Source: Erythrocercus mccallii (Eukaryota; Chordata; Aves; Passeriformes; Dicruridae). From it: a stretch of DNA of 64,000 nt. The stretch covers positions 7,212 to 71,211 of the forward strand of contig VZRG01001523.1 in assembly GCA_013397435.1 (NCBI GenBank), in the 5' to 3' direction. The notes below the pieces were generated by a model. It searched no databases, was not told where the DNA came from, and was given only the letters and a program-made list of their open reading frames with translations. This document shows, one piece after another, positions 25,356 through 38,104 of the stretch; positions within the stretch are counted from its first letter, which is position 1; the number at the start of each line of letters is the position of its first letter. A program made the translations under genes and the position numbers.

Positions 25356-27821
25356 ACCACTGTATTCAGGAAGTTCTCTAACGTAAGCGTGAGTATGAAC
25401 TTAGAGTAGCAATAAAGGTCAAGAAAAGTGACTAAGGCATCATATAATGTAATAAGTTTCTGTTATCGGCCACTGGGAAACGGGAAAGAAAGTGTATATG
25501 CAGACTTCTAGAGCAGTGACGCAAAAGTTTAATAAAGGGAAAGATGTGTGTGAAGGAGAGCATTTGCTTAACATCTCTCAAGAGCTGCTAGAGAATGAAA
25601 TGCTTAATTGCAGAACAAGTTTCCACTAACACTCTTCTGAAACACGGCTGGGTTTAGAAGCATCCTTCTTTATTACGAGCTCGGGGTAAGCATGTTTGGC
25701 ATGAAAGAAATGTGTCTCGTAAGGAGACCACAACACTTACTCACAGCTCCCCAGACAGTTTATGCTGGGAAGTCTGATATCTTTGAACAATCATTTGAGC
25801 AGCATTAGCAAAGTGTAGACTGGGATTTTTCTCCAGTGATTTTTACTCAGGGCTCACTAACACATCTCGAGCTGTTGAGTCCAAGTGATTTAAAGTGAGC
25901 AGAACCTTATGTAAGAATACTCAACAAGGAACCCTTTTGAAGTATTGCACATTATGTGAATTTGGATAGTGGTAATAAAGGTGCCCAAGTGAATCTCCTA
26001 AGACATCCATGCTTAGAGACACTAAAATTGTCACTCAAAGAGTGACAAGATTGAAAATAAAAACTTATTGGCTAGGGTAAGGTGGGTTCTGTAGGTTACA
26101 ACTGGGCAGTCCCTGTCCAGACCGCATCAAGTGCCTCTTGGTCTTTGAAGGGCACTGAGATTGCAGTCAAAGTAAAGAAGAGGCTTTCACTTTCTAGTGT
26201 GCCAGGCTCACCAGGAACCACTTCAACCTCAATCTGAAAGATTAGAGAAGCTGCAACGGCTGCTCTGAGTTGCACCAGCCTCCTCTAAGGCATGGGAAGT
26301 ACCTCTGTTATCCCCACTTCACTACCAAAACTCCCTGGATATGTTCCAGGGACTCTGATGGGAAAGGTGGCACTGAGCTGCCCTTCTCATTTCTGCACCA
26401 CCAGGAGATCCCTCCCCATTTAACCAGAAAATTCTCTAGGGGCTGTTACAATGACTCTGTGAACAGACTAAAAAAACCTGCACAGCTGCAATGCACTACT
26501 GAATTTCTTCCTATGTTTGAGCTGCCTAAACCTCATTTTGAAAGATAAAGTTGTCTGTGAGCCCTTGGGGAGGGCTTCTTAGTACTTATGCAAGACACTT
26601 GAGGTTGAGTCTTGCTTAGATTGTTTTTCTTCTCGAGGCTCCAGTGAGCACAGAACAACAGAAATATCAGTAGTTCACAGCCACACTGCCACAGGCTATT
26701 GTGTTGTCACAGCTCATAAGCAAAGTAGAGCTGGGCTTTCTCCATGTTTGGATGGAAAACCTTGAAGGAATAAAAGGAGTCAGAAGCACCTGTGCCTCTT
26801 CTGTGTATCTGACTGCTGTGGGCATTTCATACAGGAACTCCTTGTGATTGCTAGCAAATGTCACAGTCACTGCCTTTTCTTCTTCTAAATAAAAAAATAA
26901 ATTACCCCTCCAAACACAGAAAACCCATGACTGTATGCCAAAAACAACTGCTTGTTACCTGGAAGTTGGGAATCCACAGCAGAAGTGTTAGGAAGGTGCA
27001 GTACTGAAACACCATCACTTTGCCCTGGAGGTGTTTCTTATGTCACCACATGTGCATACAGTAGCTAAAGAATGTCACTTATGCCTGTCGAAGCTGCTTT
27101 TTTTTTAAAGGTATCATTACTGCTGAACAGCAAACTGAGTAGTTTTGTAAGGTTCAGCTCCAGATGGCCACTTGAAGTCCTTGCTAGGGGGAGCCCACAA
27201 GATGTAAAGGAACCTCTGAGCTCTGTGGGGTCACTCCACCTGGAATTGTGCCGTTCCTGCCTCCCCAGAGCGCTCACACACACATGACCCTGAGCTAAGG
27301 GTACAGGGCTAAGGCTTTTAACTTTAAATGTGGGGACTCTGCCCCCAATTTTCCTGTCCTTGCTCCTGATCCAAGAGGCCACTCGCCTGCATGGCCATGT
27401 CAGTGCCAGGTTTTCCCTGTCCAGCCCCTCCTGCTGAGCCTCCGGGGCCAGCCAAGGTTAGCAGGAGATCCTGGGGCTCCCAGATGAGCAGTGCCTGAGG
27501 CCAGGCTTGCCATGGGGGGAGTAGGAGAGGAAAATTGGATGCAGGCACTAGGACGATGGCATCAGATTTGGGCCAGCTTGGGTGGATAGCAGGGAAGGCA
27601 GAGGGGTCGCAGTGCCTCGGCACAGCCCTGGTCCAGCCTCTGGGCTCTGCTGTTGGGTTTGATTGGGGTTTGGGAAGTTGTAAAACTTGCTCGAAATGTG
27701 CCTAATTACCTGTCGGTTCCCCTTCTGAGCTGCCCGGCCGTGGAGCTGACTGTTCCCTTTAATTAATGTGAGGTTCTGAACCCTTTAACTGGAAACGGAC
27801 TAGAAAACATGTCTTGTGAGG

Positions 27822-28172
27822 AGTGGCTGCGGGAGCTGGGTTTGCTTCTTCTGGAGAAGAGGAGGCTCGGAAGGGCTTCATTGCTGTTTAAAACTCACAG
27901 AGAGGAGGTTGTAGGGAGGTCTCTGCTCCGTGGCTGCAGTGAGAGGGCAGGAGGACAGGGAAGACTCAGGTTAGATACTAGAAAATTACAATTTCGCTGT
28001 TAGGGTGGCCAGGCATTGGAATAGGCTGTTCGGGCGTGGTGGAGTCACGGTCCCAGGAGGCGTTTAAGAGGCGCTGGGGGATGTGGTTTAGGGGCTACAG
28101 GGACAGTGCCAGGTGGATGCTTGGGCTGGATGATCTTAAAGGTCTTTTCCAACCTCGATGATTCTATGAATC
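27822..28172 (+). mobile_element. CR1 LINE fragment abutting the HIF1A promoter
   Basis: This diverged CR1 3' region begins near 'ctgcgggagctgggtttgct', includes 'ttctggagaagaggaggctc' and 'ttagatactagaaaatta', and ends with 'ggtcttttccaacctcgatg' plus 'attctatgaatct'. Its internal CpG-containing sequence differs from the other copies in the window, so it is probably an older or different CR1 subfamily. It ends about 200 bp before the N gap in the CpG island. Confidence 0.85.
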
Positions 28173-29270
28173 TGAACGTCCTGGGTTTTTACTGTACCAC
28201 GACACCTTTGCGAGAGGCAGCGGAGTCAAGCATTGGACAAAGTTACGCGAGAAATAAAAAAAAGAGAAGGACATAAAGAGGGGGGCTAACTCCTGGCGCT
28301 GTGCCCACGGGGGTGCGATTTGTGACAGGATCCGCACGGGCGGTGCTCGGCGCGGCAGCGAGCGGGCCGTGCCGGGCCGNNNNNNNNNNNNNNNNNNNNN
28401 NNNNNNNNNNNNNNNNNNNNNNNNNNNNNNNNNNNNNNNNNNNNNNNNNNNNNNNNNNNNNNNNNNNNNNNNNNNNNNNNNNNNNNNNNNNNNNNNNNNN
28501 NNNNNNNNNNNNNNNNNNNNNNNNNNNNNNNNNNNNNNNNNNNNNNNNNNNNNNNNNNNNNNNNNNNNNNNNNNNNNNNNNNNNNNNNNNNNNNNNNNNN
28601 NNNNNNNNNNNNNNNNNNNNNNNNNNNNNNNNNNNNNNNNNNNNNNNNNNNNNNNNNNNNNNNNNNNNNNNNNNNNNNNNNNNNNNNNNNNNNNNNNNNN
28701 NNNNNNNNNNNNNNNNNNNNNNNNNNNNNNNNNNNNNNNNNNNNNNNNNNNNNNNNNNNNNNNNNNNNNNNNNNNNNNNNNNNNNNNNNNNNNNNNNNNN
28801 NNNNNNNNNNNNNNNNNNNNNNNNNNNNNNNNNNNNNNNNNNNNNNNNNNNNNNNNNNNNNNNNNNNNNNNNNNNNNNNNCCTCCTCGTCCTCTTCCCCC
28901 GCTGCCCTCCTCCGGCCCGCGGAGCGCTCCGCTCTTCCATTCCTCCTTCTCCTTCTCTTCCACGTCGCCATTTTGTCGGCGGGGGGAGCGGGCCGGGGCT
29001 CGGGGCTGGCGGCGGGGCCGGGGGGAAGCGCCCGGCATCGGCCGCGGTGCCGGGGAGCGACCCCGGGGCCGCCCCGCTCCTGGAAATGAGCGGGCAGGGA
29101 TTGATCGTGCCCGGAGCCCGGCGCGCTCCGAGCCCGCCGTGCCCTGGCTTTGTGCGGAAAAGGGCCGGTTCGCAGTCTGGAGATGTTAAGCTTTAAAAAA
29201 AAATCCCTAAAAGCCGCGTTGGGGAGGTCTGTGTGGGGTGGGGGGGGGGCGGCGGGTGGACAATGTGAGT
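28173..29270 (+). promoter_or_regulatory. HIF1A: HIF1A promoter and CpG island (partly unsequenced)
   Basis: Sequence on both sides of the N gap is strongly GC- and CpG-rich, and the only downstream gene on this strand is HIF1A. A promoter and 5' UTR island is therefore the natural reading. Right of the gap there is a pyrimidine-rich stretch (28,881-28,960), like the 5' UTR of mammalian HIF1A. A CCACGTC at 28,960-28,966 reads GACGTGG on the other strand and contains the HRE core ACGTG. It is followed by a YY1-type GCCATTTTG at 28,967-28,975. A consensus-like donor, caat|gtgagt, lies at 29,264. The transcription start cannot be placed. Confidence 0.6.
28380..28880. other. Assembly gap (501 N)
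   Basis: The run of 501 undetermined bases interrupts the CpG island. Its near-round size suggests a placeholder of unknown true length. Apparent long reading frames across it are artefacts. HIF1A coding exon 1 (about 12 codons ending ...AA|GT) is not found on either side and probably lies here. Confidence 0.95.
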
Positions 29271-32200
29271 TGAGGAGTATGAATAATTCACCGAGGATTG
29301 TAAGCGCAAATTAGGGGAAGGGGGTGAGGGGGGGAATAAAAGCCTTAAAAGCCTTTGTTAGGCGGTGAAGTTTAAGGAGCTGGGGGCTCGGGTGAGCCGG
29401 TCCCGGCGGTGGGGCTTTGTGGGGGGATTAATTGCCGTGTTCGCCATCTGCAGCAGGTTTGTTTAGATGGATATCGATACCTTTTCTCGGCTTTTAATTA
29501 TTCGAGATGGGTTTTGCCTGCCCTTGTAGCCAAGGGTCATCTGAACAGGTTAAGCGCCCTAAGTGTTACAGCGTGTAAGTTGTGTCGGGAAGGAGCCTGG
29601 CTGCCTTGTAAAATGGATGGTGAGCTTTGTGCTGGGCTGGGAGCAGGGATCGGGAGCAGCGCCGGCTCCCTTGGAGCGCCTTTGGAGCCGTCACCGGGGG
29701 TACCGGGCTGGGATGGGGCACAAGCGCCTCTCGGTCCGAGCAAATCCCAACAGGGGCCACCTGGGGTGGCACTCAGCCTTTAGTTTCTCTACTCCAAGCT
29801 GATGGCTCTTGAGAAGCCTGGGAGAAAATGTTGCAACCAAAATGATTAATCTGTGCTTTGCTCTGCTGCCCTAATTTAGAGGCAGGTCTAGGGGGTTGAG
29901 ATTTGAGTTGTTTTCTGATACTTTTTTTCATTTTTTTTGGTTTATTGGGGTTTTTTTGTTTCTCCTTTTTTTTTTTTTTTTCTTTTACCCTTGAGCATTT
30001 GTCATTTTTTGCTTACCGTTCTGCCCCACTGGAGGACTTTTTCTTCTTTTTTTTTTTTTTTTTTGCAATTTCCTTATCCTGGATGTAATCTGCTTTCTTC
30101 AGAATGCAAGAATCAGTATGCAAAGCTTATCCTTCCTTCCTAAAGGCAGGGCTTAAGAAAGAGAATTTGTTGTTTTCTGTTTCCTGCAGACAAAGTTCAA
30201 AGTTGGGAATGTTTCTTATAAAGGAATATTCGGATTACTCCTATTGTAGGGTTTTAATGGAAAACATAAAGCTGTGTCTGTGGTACATTCATCCTGGGGG
30301 CTGTGGATGTATGGTTGAGTGAAGATGGCTAAGCAAAAAAGGAAGGATATGAGCTCAGCAGAGAACTTAATGGAAATATCAAGCATTTCTCAAAAACCTG
30401 GGTTGTTTTGAAAGGTTTAGGTTTCATAGTGTCCGTATTAAGAATACCTTGAAGGGAGAAGTCCTTTACGTCCTGTGCTTTATCATCTTTGATGATAAAA
30501 CTTTGGCTAATTGTATATACAGTACACCTCAATTTTGGCGTGGGTCAAGATCCTTTTATTCCTTACCTCTCCCTCTGCTTGTATGTGGATAGTGTTTAAC
30601 TCTTGATAGTTAATGTAAAGCTTGTTGTTTACTTAATTATGTGCTGTGAGATTCAGAAAATATGGAATTTAACCAAGTTTATGTGTCAATTTTTAAAGTG
30701 AAATTTAGTCATAGCAGTATCTGGAGGTGTGGATTTTTATACTAGTCTGTTGAGTCCATTTTTTGATGTGCTTCCAAGCTTCTCATATATGTACAGGGGT
30801 CAAGATTCCCTAAGAAATCAAGTATCAGCGCCGTGATTAGATACTGAATTATTTGGGTTTTAGCCATTCTTCAGTAATTGTATCACTTTGATGTACTCCT
30901 GGGTTTTTCCCCAGGTGCTGCAAGGACAGTGTTTCATTGCATGAAGTGGGTGAAAGAGTTGTTGGGAGCTCATCCACTCTCATTTGAGCCAAATTTAAGG
31001 CTTTTGGTGAGAAGTATGAGATTTTTCTCAATATTCTTTTAACAAACTCCAGTGTGCAGATGGCTGATGCAATGAAAAGCTTTTCCTCAGGTCTGTGCTG
31101 TGACACTTCAGTATTAGCAGAGGAATTTTGGTGCCTTTTTAAGTAAATGAGCCATTTAGGGTTATGGGTTAGTCGTTACTTTTGTAGTAGTGGCTTGCAC
31201 CTGGTAGGCAACCCAGATTTGTTTTTCTAGTGTGCTGTAAGTCTTTATAGGTGCTAAATAAAAACAAGTGTTTTCTGGAATATTCATTCTGGGTCTTAAG
31301 ATGGTATAAGCCAGTGAAATTTAATATCTTGACCTGAGTGCCTTGCAGAACTTCAGCTTTTCAATTTCTCAGAGATAGGCTTTGAAACTTATTTTCTAGT
31401 GTCTAAGGGGGATAATTTGGAAGGTCGGGGTTTTCTGCTGGATTTTTGCCACTGAAGTCCAGCTCCAGAATCTGTCTGAGAAGCCTGTATCCTGTGCTGA
31501 TGGGTAGTGGCTACCCCTGTTTTTTCTTAAACCTGTGTGAGTGAGGTCTTTAGGATTGTATGTGCCTCTGCTTTTGTCTGTTAATTTCTCTCAGCGCTGG
31601 GGGAACTGAGCCACCATTGCTAGAGTCGAAGTGAATACAAAAACCTTTTGTATAATCTGGGCTGTAAGAAGAGGAGGAATCTTTCAGTAAATCCCCTGTA
31701 GAGTGTCCCCACAGGTATGGGGAAGGCTGACTGGTTTCTGGCTTGTAGAACAGTGGTTTTACTGCTTTCTGGATTGTTTGCCTTGCCATAGGGCTTATCT
31801 GTGTTGTCTGTTCTTTGCACTGCCTCAAACATGAAAAATTTCGTGAATTCCTTAAATAAAAATGACCAGAAACGGTTTCCCAGTTCCCACTAAAGATGAA
31901 GGGGACAGCATAGTGCTACTGCCTGTCCTCATCAGCATCAAGGCACTGAAAGTCAGGGAAGAATAGCTGTGGAGGATTTGCCTGTTGCAGAAATGTTCTG
32001 TAATTTTGCTCTGCTGGTGCTTTGGTTATCAGTGAAGGTCTGATAATTTGGCAGTGAGCTGATGGAAGCAGCAGGAGGGTTTTCTGGTTTTTGTTTACAG
32101 TCATGCTTGCTTTGCCCTTTAAGACACAGCGTCTCCAGTCTGCAGTCTGGGTCTCTTGGTTGGGGTGCCTGAAATACCAACAACCCGTCCACACTTAGCT

Positions 32201-35200
32201 GAGGGGGCTGGTGCAGCTGTGATCAGATGGTCCAGGTTGTCAGGGGGTCTGTAACAGGGTGATGCAACAGTAAGAGGTTTTTCTTTGAAGTGCTTTTAAA
32301 CTTTTCTAGTAATTCAGCCTTCTGTTGAAATGCTTTTCCTTTCAGGTGTCTCTGGAGGCACATCCTGGACCATTTTTGGAAGATGGGGGGGAGGGTAACA
32401 AAGGTAGCTGCATACTCTTATCAGCATCTTAAGTGTGGCAGTTAAGTCAACTGTTCGTTTAAAGGTGGAGGTGTGAAGTGGATAATCGATTTTTTTCTCT
32501 CATTTAATTGCCATCCTCATCTTCTGGTTGGTTTCTCTCTTATCAGAAGTGCCCATCAAGGGTTTACTTAGGTTAGGCTAAGGTGGCACATCCTTTGTAA
32601 GCCTTGAGAATTGAAGCAGTGCCATGCTCTCTTCCTACTGCTGCCAGAAGAGGGGCCAGAGGAGACCATGCTGCTGTCATGTGTGTAACTCGTGAATTTA
32701 CCTACAGGTGCTTGCTTCCTCCCCTGCACATTGTGCAAGCAGCCATAGACCTTTGTTCCTCCCTGTCCTTGAACTATAATGCCTGGAGTTTATGCGTCTG
32801 GTTCCAAAACTCTGATTGCTGATGGTGAAGTGGAAAAAAAAAATAAATTAGTCAATAAATATTAATTACACTGTCAAATGTCAGCGGCATTGCAGTGTAA
32901 GCCCAAAACTCTTAAGATTGCACTTGTTCCCTTTGGTATGCTTTCAGCCTGGAAGCCTGGAGGACTCTTGCTGAGCCTGTGTAACACAGTGGATTGATTT
33001 CTTCAGTGTGTTCATGTTGCTCAGTAGTAATATTGCACCAGTTTGTGTTAGAATGCTGGATTTCAAGTAGGCATGCGTGAGATTTTTGATATTAAAGGGG
33101 ACATTGAATGACAGAAGCTGCTAAGGTTTGAAAATATTTTTTTTTTGTGTTACCAAAGAGAATTTGGCGGTATTAATTTATTCCTGAAGAGCTTTGGTGT
33201 TAGGACATGCCAACCAAATAATTTTTACCTGGTTGTAGAATGTGCATGGCTAAGTAAACCCAGGAGGGATGTCCCACATGTTTTAGTGGTGGTATACAAG
33301 AGCATCAAGCTTTTCCTGATGATACTTCCAAGGAGATGCAAATATCAATTAAATTACAAGATGTGTTCTTTAAAAAACAAGCAGATTCAAAACAAAAACA
33401 AATCTTACAAGAGCCTTACAAGAAGGCACAGTAACCCATACCTGTTCCTACCTAGCAAGCTGGTGTCCAAAAGGAAGGAATGTTCCAGATTACAAGTCAT
33501 CAGCTCAACTGCACCTTTTATCTCCACATACACAGTTATATGGGCAGGTGTTTACATGCCTCAGAAAAACCACCTAGGTAATGCATGGAAAGAACTTGGA
33601 CCTTAATCATCTTTTCATGTTATAACAGCCCTTTCCCTTTTGAATTCGAGAAAGTTTGAGCATTTTGAGCCTCTCCTGAGAAACTGCCTTTGTATTAGAG
33701 TGAGTGGAAGAGAACGCAGGCAAATCTGAGTTTTCCACTGAGGACTGCTCTGAAATGGGAGACACAGGAAGGTTTGTGACACTGGGGACTACAGAAATGG
33801 CCCAGGAGAGAAGATGAGCCTTTGCACTCTTAACTAATGACTGAAAATTCAAAGAAGATAGAGGTTTCCAAATTACTATTGGACATGAAACCTACTGAGG
33901 TTTTTCTCTTCTGAGATCTCTGCTATTTAGCTTGGAATAAAAATCTCTATGAAAATTACGTTCTGGAATCATTAGGAATATGAAATCAAGTGAATGCATG
34001 CCAGCATATGTATTTTTTTGAATGCAGTTTACGTAGGTGACGAACACTTCAGGGTTCTTTGATGTGGAGCCACAGCCTGAGTTGAAGCTACGCCTGTTCA
34101 TACCAGCCTGGGGGTTGGGTTTGAGATCTCAGAGAAAGTGCATTGATAAAGAGGAGTTTCATCATGTGCATAATCTGTCATTTCTTCCTATTGAAGTCTG
34201 ATAACACTGGGACTTGTAGAGAAATGTAGCCTTTTAAAAGCTTGAGATATTTTAGTACCAAGAAATTCAAAATGGCTTTGCTGGCACTGGAGAAGAGCTG
34301 GTGCTTCATGATGGTCCATTAGTTGTTCCTTAAAGACACCAAAGCATAACAAACTGTGTGTGTGTTAGCAGAGATACTGTGCTGCTTCTGTTTAATTTAG
34401 TGTGAATGAATGCTTCTTAAGCATTTTGAGAAATGTTACAACAAGTCTTTTAACTCACTGCATTTAAATAGAGCCTGAACTTCAAGTGAAGAATTGAGGA
34501 TACTGAATCAGCAGCACTGATTATAATTACAACAGTGGGAGGTTTTACCAAGCAACTTATTTAATAACCTTTTTGACTGGAATTGTAGTAATCTTGGAAA
34601 TGTTACCTGAAAAAGATGACCTGTTTTGTTTACCAGAATGAGTTCTTTCACTATCATTCCTAAACCAAAACTAGACCGATGTCACTTTATGAAAATTCAT
34701 GCATTTCAAGAAGCAAAAGGATTTGAGGCCAAGCCTCCTGTTTTTGCTCACAAATGAGAATAGTAAATGGACCGTTATGATAGAGAGGGAGTTACTAGAG
34801 GCTTACCTCCTTGTGTTTGCTCCCTGCTCTCCTGCCTTGGAAGACATAAAATAATCCACATCAAATATAAAGGCTTCAGCCTTCACTAGCTAAGCTAAAG
34901 AAAGGAATGGTTTAGCTGGGGATGGGAATTTTGGTGCTCAGTCCTTCAGAAAGGATTTTTTCCTTGTACCCTATTGAGTCTATTGGATGCTGAGCTGACA
35001 TTGCTGCAGGCTTTTTGTCCTAGCTATTGTTGTAAATGTTTCTCTTGACTGCTTAGTGGGTCTGTTTGTTCTTTATTCATACAGAAAAATAAAACTTGAT
35101 ATCTCTTCTGTTATTTTTCTTTTTTTCCCCCTGTTCTTAAAACCTTTGATTACAAAATACTCTGTTAACTGAAAGCAGTTGAGGAACTCGAGGTAAAGGG

Positions 35201-38064
35201 ATGAAACTTGGATGGAAGCAATGAGGGAAAATATCCAGCCTCCAGTCTTGAAAACCGAATGCAGTGAACAAAACAGAAGATACATTTTAATGCCACGATT
35301 TAGACTAAAATTAGCTACTTTATCAAGAGTCTGCATCTGTCTGAAGGTAGACCAGTTCTTAGCTAAAACATTGTTAACTGAGAGCCTGACAGATATCTTG
35401 GGGATATGTTTTGCATCGTTTTTTGTGAGCTTGGTAGAAGCAAAAGCAGAAGGGCTGAAGGGAGGAGAGCACTTAGTGTCTAGTTCTGTCAAGACCATGT
35501 TCAGATATCTCTTTTGAATGGCTCTGATTTTTCTGTAATAATAAACATAATTTAACTACCATGTATCTTTCATCCTGAAGGGTAAAGCACAACTAATTAA
35601 GGAATAAAATGTATTCAAGGGAAAAGCCAAATAACGTAGCTGGAAAAAAAAGAATTTTCTTACATGTCACCACAGTATGCCATGTGGTTATTTTAAAACA
35701 GTATATTACGATGCAAAGGTCAACTGTAAGTGGTTACATTGTATAATAAGACATGATAGAATCACTTCACCATGATCTAAATTAGAAATGACAATATTTA
35801 AGCTTTTCCCTTCTTGCTCACACTTTCTACGTGGGGAGGTAGTTGGGGTTTCAGGTCAATTCAAGGCCAAATCCAAATGATGGATATAATCTTGTCAATG
35901 TGGTGCTCTGCTGCATTCAGGCCTTTAAGACTCTGCTGCTGGCTCCTGTGTGCTGTGATTTGTCTGTAGGATGTGTGTTTATATGGACTTTGTGGTGTCC
36001 ATGGTAAGACTTCTCTAGGTGAGCTGACTGAGGCTCCTCTTGCTGCCTCTCCCCACTCATTTTGCAAGTGCTGGTGGCTTTCAGAGCATTTGTGCTGCTG
36101 TAGCTAATCCAGGCTGACCTGCCTGCTTGCTCTCCTGATTTGTTAGAGTTTTATCAGTTAGGGGTTTCTTTTGGTGGTAGTCAGGCTATGGGGAATGCCT
36201 GTAACTACCTTCATGTAAAGAAAATTGTTTAAATTGCTGTATTAGAAAGAAATATACAAAGGAATGAATTTAAATTGTTTACATACAGTGGTGTTGTTTC
36301 TGCTTGGATATTACATTAGTTTCTGCAGTTAAATCTCTTTTGAATCATTCATACTGTATGTAAGGAATTTCTGAGTTCTTTTCCTGAGCTGGATTAGTGG
36401 GCTGTGATGTTCATTAATTCATGAAGAGCAAGACTTTCTTACTGTGTAATCACATGCTTCTGATTACACACGAGGTTTGGGTGTGGGGTTTTTTTTTCCT
36501 CACAAGAGCTCTGTACACAGACTATAACATAAGAAGAACTAGTAAATAAAATTTGCCATAAAGCAATAATCCTTTAAAAAGAAGTCATGTCAAAGCAAGG
36601 TGTGTCAAAGCTGTAACCCCAAACTCATGGAGAACTGGCAGCTGAGAGACTGCAGTAATTCTGTAGAGCTTTAATAGGAGGAGGGAGCACCCCTCCCAAC
36701 CAATTTGGAAAAAGTTTGCCTGCTGAGGGATGAATAGTCTGGGCTGCAGGTCAGGACAGACAAGTGTGACACTGCAGGGCTGGGAGGGAGAGGGAATGGG
36801 GTTCTCGGGGCTGCCTGCCACTCTGGGCCATGTTTGTGTGGGTCTGTCTCAAGACTTGATAGATGCTGCTAACACTGCAGCTCTGTCCCTCCTTGCTGAA
36901 GTCTTATCAGCTCCTTAGCTCCCCATATACCTAAATAACTGGATTTGAGTGCTGTTCTCTTTCATTATAAACCACTTTTTCATATGAAGTTTTTGATAGA
37001 GCAGTTCTACTGTTCTAGTTTCTCTGTGCCAAGTGCTGGCCTTGCTGGGCCTTCTTTCCATGGAGGAATAATTTTGCAAGTATCATGGCTAGCAGCTCTG
37101 GACAAAACACAGACCTTAGAACCAGTGAAAAAATCCGAGTGATTGTGTATTCAGCACAGTCAGGAGAGCAGAACTTTGTCCTAATACTTTTCGGCTGTAG
37201 GTGAGAGTGGTTGGTGGGACATGCCCAGGGCTGAGCCATTCACGCTCCCCATGGACACAACTGGTTATTCTGGGTGTTCTGCAGGGTATGACTGCAAACC
37301 AGGAGCTGCCCCTCTGTCCTGTTCAGCTGTGCTGCCAGAAATACTTGGCTTAGGCTGGGCCTGAAAAGGTGACCAAGTTTTATATCAACCGCAGGAATGC
37401 ATTCAGCCTTAAAATTAAACGTGAGACCACTTGCAGATCTACCTTCTAAATTTCCAATACCATCCTGATGTCATATACTTTTAGTATATTACTGTATTGT
37501 AATATTTGCATCTTTTTTTTTGGTGTAATGAAGAAAAAAATGAAGCTATGTTATAGTGGATATAGTTTTTGTGACTCCATTTCTAAGCCAGGTGTTTCCC
37601 AGAGTAGTTTTACAGTCTAAAAGGAGAGATTGTTATTAACATGAAAATAATATCTGAATCTTTTAATGGCAAATGATGGCAATTAATGGCAGAACTGAAA
37701 ACTAGCTAAAGCTCAAGAAGATGTTACCAGATTTGAGGCATGTTACTAATTAGGATTGTTTGTTTCCTACAATGTATATTTCTATGAAACTTTAGGAACA
37801 AATAATGTGATAAATACAAAGCCACTTGGCTGAAGAAAGCAAATCTAAAGAGAAAAATGTGAATTGCTATTGGAAGATGTTTATATTTTAGAATGTCCTC
37901 AAAACCTGTATTGAGAAAGATGAGCCTGGGTTAATTAATCATCCACAAGTCATTTTACATGGGAACTGAAAACTATAGAGTACAATGTATCTGATTAGAG
38001 AAACAGTAAATTTGAATGGGTGAAAATCTGTAACCATAGCAAAGTGGCATCAAGGAAACCTCTT

Positions 38065-38104
38065 GGGGTTTTGGGGGGGTTTTTTGGGGGTTTTTTTTTT
38101 TTGG
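38065..38104 (+). repeat. G-run/T-run tract, potential G-quadruplex
   Basis: Runs of 4, 7 and 5 G are separated by runs of T and followed by a 12-T run and GG. A similar but weaker G/T tract lies at 38,258-38,310. The 7-G run could supply two G-tracts, so a three- or four-tract quadruplex on the coding strand is possible. It lies within intron 1. Confidence 0.7.

Larger units (their letters stand above)
1..27821. other. Intergenic region upstream of HIF1A
   Basis: No reading frame here resembles a known protein, and the longer ones (up to about 190 codons) have no recognisable domains. Base composition is ordinary, AT-leaning bird DNA except for a GC-rich block near 10.7-11.8 kb. The supported contents are CR1 fragments, two short tandem duplications, homopolymer and TG tracts, and possible regulatory sequence, each listed separately. 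In mammals PRKCH lies upstream of HIF1A on the same strand, but I recognise no PRKCH exon, so its 3' end is probably to the left of the window. Unannotated long noncoding RNA exons cannot be excluded. Confidence 0.65.

Noticed and set aside
28164..29196. Long reading frames on both strands across the N gap
   Set aside because: Their length comes from about 167 undetermined codons. The flanking residues are Arg/Gly/Pro/Ala-rich translations of CpG island DNA in every frame and match no protein.
29086..29196. ATG-initiated 36-codon frame in the promoter island as HIF1A exon 1
   Set aside because: It does not end in a Lys or Arg codon split at a GT donor as exon 2 requires, does not resemble the HIF1A N-terminus, and ends in TAA.
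29937..30064. Hydrophobic Phe-rich frames near 30 kb as small membrane proteins
   Set aside because: The phenylalanine runs come from poly(T) tracts, so they are low-complexity artefacts.
33145..33606. 153-codon open frame in intron 1
   Set aside because: It begins at a TTG inside a T run, not an ATG. It has no recognisable domain, unusual composition and no supporting context, so it is most likely chance in AT-rich DNA.
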